64,000 nucleotides of DNA from contig NZ_CP022162.1 of the NCBI RefSeq assembly GCF_003293595.1, positions 651,737 through 715,736 on the forward strand, read 5' to 3'. Made by a program: the position numbers and the translations under genes. Each line of letters starts with the position of its first letter. The stretch's first letter is position 1. This stretch comes from Microbacterium sp. PM5. GTDB lineage: Bacteria > Actinomycetota > Actinomycetes > Actinomycetales > Microbacteriaceae. Below the pieces are notes generated by a model. It searched no databases. It was not told the DNA's origin and worked only from the letters and a program-made list of their open reading frames with translations. Positions 61,216 through 64,000 of this stretch are shown one piece after another.

Positions 61216-64000
61216 ATGGATCGTGTGACGTGGGATGCCGCTCAGCGTGCCGTCATCGACCTTCCCGCCGACGCGTCCGGCGTCGTGGTGGGCGCCCCGG
61301 GATCGGGTAAGACCGCGACCGCGATCGCGCGGGTCGGCGCACTCGTCCGGCCGCCCGCGGGCCACACCCGCGGCGCGTTGCTGCCGGACGAGGTGCTCGT
61401 GCTGACTCCGTCTCGGACCTCCGCGACCGCACTGCGTGATCGCCTCGCTCTCGCCGTCGACGTCGCCACGCCCGGCGCATTGGCGCGCTCGATCGTCGCG
61501 TTCGCCTATCAGATCATCCGCGCCGACGCCGTCCATCGCGGCGACCCGGCGCCCCAGTTGCTGACCGGCCCGGACGAGGATCAGGTCATCGCCGACCTCC
61601 TGGCCGGGGATTGCGAGGATGAGGCCGAGGGCTTCACCCGGTGGCCGTCCTCGCTGCCGGCCGCGGTGCGCTCCACACGGGCGTTCCGCGCGGAGCTGCG
61701 GGCTCTGCTCGCCGAGTGCGCCCAGCTCGGGATCTCGCCGGACGGTCTGTCGGACCTCGCGGCGCAGCACGGCGTCGCGGAGTGGGCGGCGGCGGCGTCC
61801 TTTTCCCGGGAGTACCTGTATGCGCGCGACCGCATGCGCGGCGCCCACCGCGACGCCGCGGGTCTCGTGCGCGAGGCACTGGGCCTGGTCCGCACGCTCC
61901 CGGCCGGAGCGCCAGGACTTGCCGCGCTGGAGCGGCTGCGGGCGATCGTGGTGGACGACGCCCAGGAGCTGACTCTCGGCGGGATGGAGCTCCTGGAGGC
62001 GTGCCGCTCTCGGGGTGTCGCCGTGCTGGCGTTCGGCGATCCGGATGTCGGCTCGGGGAGCTTCCGCGGCGCCAGCCCGGAGAACTTCTCCCGCCTCGCA
62101 GCCGCCGGGCCGGTGCACGTGCTGGAGCGGATGCACCGCGGCACCGACGCCCATCGACGCCTGATCGCCGCCGTCACGGCCCGCATCGGAGCTGCCGGCC
62201 TCGTCGCGCACCGCCTGCGCCCTCCCACCGCCTCCGACGCGCCGACGGTCGACGACGAGAGTGTCCGTGCCGTCACCGCCCGTTCCGCGTCGGAAGAGCA
62301 TGACGTGATCGCACGTCTGCTCCGAGAGCGCCACGTCCACGACGCGGTGCCGTGGTCCTCGTGCGCCGTCATCGCGCACGACAGTCGACAGGTTGCGACT
62401 CTCGAAGCCGAACTCGCCGCTCGCGAGGTGCCCACGCGCACCCGCGGGCAGCGACCGCTGGCTGAGGCCCGCGCGGTGGCGGATCTGCTGCGCATCGCAC
62501 TGCTGGCGGAGCTCGATCCCGCCGGCTGGAGCCTCGAGGACGCCGTCGATGCCCTTCGCGCCGGCGGGATGGATCCGGTCGAGATCCGCCGGCTGCGTAC
62601 CGCCCTGCGGCTGTCGGCGCTCGCTGCGGAGCCGCCGGCGGAGGCTGCCTCCGACGAGCGGGTCGTCTCCAGCGCCGAGCTACTGGTCTCCGCGCTCGGT
62701 CATCCCGTCGCGTTCGCCCTGCTCGACACCCGAGAGGGTCGCCGCGCCGAGCGGATCGCGCGGACCCTCGCGGATGTCCGCGCTCACTGGGATCTCGTCC
62801 ACGCGGGCGGGGCCCAGGCGCCCACCGCCCACGAGATCCTGTGGAGTGCGTGGGACGGCCTGGGTGCCGAGCGGTCATGGGTCGCCGCAGCCGAGGGGTC
62901 GGGGCCGCTCGCCGCACAGGCCGGCAGAGAGCTCGACGCGCTGGTGGCACTCTTCCAGGCCGCCAAACGTCACGGCGAGAGAGCGGACGGCACCTCACCC
63001 GGGGCGTTTCTGCGCGGCATCCTCGATTCGGACGTCGCCGAAGATCGGCTGGTCGACGATTCCCGGGCGGATGCCGTCGACATCCTCACCCCCGCCGGCG
63101 CTCTCGGAGCCGAGTACGACACCGTCGTCGTCGCCGGGGTCCAGGAAGGCGTCTGGCCGAACCTGCGGGCGCGAGGAAGTCTGCTGCAGACCTGGCGGCT
63201 GGCGCCGCTCGCCCTCGGGGGCTCCGAAACCGCCGACACGCTGGATCGACGACGAGGGGTGCTCCACGACGAGTTGCGTCTGTTCGCGCGCGCGTGCTCC
63301 CGCGCCCGCCGACGCGTCATCGTGACCGCCGTCGACGACGACGACACGGGGCCGAGTCCGCTCTTCGAGATGCTCCCGCAGGCGCAGCCCGCCGCACGCT
63401 CGGCGGCGCATCCGCTGACCCTGCGTGGGCTGGTTGCCCAGCACAGACGTGCGCTCACGGAGCGTCGAGCAGACCCCTCCACGCGACGCGCCGCCGCCGA
63501 GCAGCTGCGGCTGCTCGCTGCGGCGGGCGTTCCGGGCGCCGCGCCCGACGAGTGGTATGGCATCGCCCCCGTGACGTCCACAGCGCCGTTGCGCGATCTC
63601 ACGCGCGAGGACGTGCGCGTATCGCCGTCGCGGCTCCAGACGGTGGAGGAGTGCGAGCTCAACTGGCTGCTCGCCGACCTGGGGGCGGATGACGGGGGAG
63701 CCGTCGCGGGCCTCGGCACGCTGGTGCACGCGGCGATGGAGCGCGCAACGGGCTCCGACGAGGACGCGCTGTGGGCGGTCGTGGACGCGCGGTGGAGTGA
63801 ACTGGAGTTCGAGTCCGCCTGGCGCGAGCGCTCGGAGCGCGTGCGGGCGCGCGAACTCGTGCGGCGACTGTCGCTGTATCTGCGGCGGTTCGAACTCGCG
63901 GGCGGAACCGTCATCGGCGCGGAACCGCATTTCGAGGTCCCGGTCGCCCTCGATCCGGTCGGCGATCACGGTGCCATCGTCAGCGGCTACATCGATCGCG
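61216..64000 (+). CDS. AdnA-like UvrD-family helicase-nuclease, 3' part outside window
   Basis: The frame from ATG 61216 stays open to the window edge (928 codons). It begins MDRVTWDAAQRAVIDLP, has Walker A VGAPGSGKTATA near 28-39, TPSRTSATALRDRL (motif Ia region), motif II VVDDAQELTLGG and ERMHRGTDAHRR. From about residue 802 comes a RecB-type nuclease domain: SPSRLQTVEECELNWLL, GTLVHAAME and, at the edge, GYIDR with the expected metal Asp. This is the layout of AdnA, one half of the actinobacterial AdnAB end-resection machine. Motif II reads DDAQE instead of the usual DExQD, so the motor may be weak. AdnB would be expected next, outside the window. Confidence 0.88.
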   Translation, partial: MDRVTWDAAQRAVIDLPADASGVVVGAPGSGKTATAIARVGALVRPPAGHTRGALLPDEVLVLTPSRTSATALRDRLALAVDVATPGALARSIVAFAYQIIRADAVHRGDPAPQLLTGPDEDQVIADLLAGDCEDEAEGFTRWPSSLPAAVRSTRAFRAELRALLAECAQLGISPDGLSDLAAQHGVAEWAAAASFSREYLYARDRMRGAHRDAAGLVREALGLVRTLPAGAPGLAALERLRAIVVDDAQELTLGGMELLEACRSRGVAVLAFGDPDVGSGSFRGASPENFSRLAAAGPVHVLERMHRGTDAHRRLIAAVTARIGAAGLVAHRLRPPTASDAPTVDDESVRAVTARSASEEHDVIARLLRERHVHDAVPWSSCAVIAHDSRQVATLEAELAAREVPTRTRGQRPLAEARAVADLLRIALLAELDPAGWSLEDAVDALRAGGMDPVEIRRLRTALRLSALAAEPPAEAASDERVVSSAELLVSALGHPVAFALLDTREGRRAERIARTLADVRAHWDLVHAGGAQAPTAHEILWSAWDGLGAERSWVAAAEGSGPLAAQAGRELDALVALFQAAKRHGERADGTSPGAFLRGILDSDVAEDRLVDDSRADAVDILTPAGALGAEYDTVVVAGVQEGVWPNLRARGSLLQTWRLAPLALGGSETADTLDRRRGVLHDELRLFARACSRARRRVIVTAVDDDDTGPSPLFEMLPQAQPAARSAAHPLTLRGLVAQHRRALTERRADPSTRRAAAEQLRLLAAAGVPGAAPDEWYGIAPVTSTAPLRDLTREDVRVSPSRLQTVEECELNWLLADLGADDGGAVAGLGTLVHAAMERATGSDEDALWAVVDARWSELEFESAWRERSERVRARELVRRLSLYLRRFELAGGTVIGAEPHFEVPVALDPVGDHGAIVSGYIDR

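Overview
The window is chromosomal DNA of a high-GC actinobacterium, most likely a Microbacteriaceae member close to Microbacterium. The basis is the codon use, the gene families, the actinobacterial gene order (fdxA-dapC, dapD/dapE, the tatB-mrp block, the rhlE-DUF3107-AdnA-like block) and the many apparently leaderless genes. I see no prophage, transposase, integrase, CRISPR array or tRNA. It reads as core chromosome with one small accessory-looking spot at 26.8-28.1 kb.

Layout. 0-0.3 kb: the last bases of a 23S rRNA gene, a 5S rRNA gene and a strong terminator. 0.3-3 kb: a protein with seven 10-residue repeats, a HAD-IIA phosphatase and two small proteins. 3.2-8 kb: a five-gene leftward siderophore uptake operon (lipoprotein, two permeases, ATPase, siderophore-interacting reductase) behind a DtxR/IdeR-type iron box. 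8-16 kb: an alpha/beta-hydrolase without its nucleophile serine, a DJ-1/PfpI protein, a 47-residue Cys-rich peptide, an MFS exporter, an ABC exporter and a family 2 glycosyltransferase. 15-20.7 kb: a leftward NAD synthesis operon, nrtR-like regulator, nadA, nadB, nadC and cysteine desulfurase, with overlapping or closely spaced genes and a palindromic candidate operator at the promoter. 20.9-22 kb: a MarP-like membrane serine protease. 22-26.8 kb: a tandem glycine riboswitch followed by gcvT-gcvH-gcvP.

26.8-28.1 kb holds a lone AbiEi/DUF559-like gene flanked on both sides by copies of a nested palindrome. 28.1-36 kb: a CPBP protease and an oligopeptide ABC transporter (oppA, oppB, oppC, fused oppDF) interrupted by an opposite-strand PH-domain gene. 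36-47.8 kb: typA, a DUF2200 protein, azlCD, ferredoxin, three lysine/diaminopimelate genes (dapC, dapD, dapE), citrate synthase, a dimethylargininase-like enzyme, PPK2 and a membrane mannosyltransferase. 47.8-55 kb: DUF3117, an O-methyltransferase, TatB, Mrp, DUF1003, a PRC/MgtE-N/CBS protein, a stress membrane protein, a hydrolase and aminopeptidase P. 55-64 kb: EEP and PHP phosphoesterases, DUF817, a DEAD-box helicase, a ferritin-like protein, DUF3107 and, running off the right end, the start of an AdnA-like helicase-nuclease.

The most general signal is a TANNNT box 6-7 bases before the start codon of about eighteen genes, which predicts leaderless mRNAs. I did not find a clearly new multi-gene system. 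The best leads are the palindrome-flanked AbiEi/DUF559 gene, the Cys-rich peptide, the candidate Shine-Dalgarno-masking switch under the glycine riboswitch, and an over-represented GGATGCC word.
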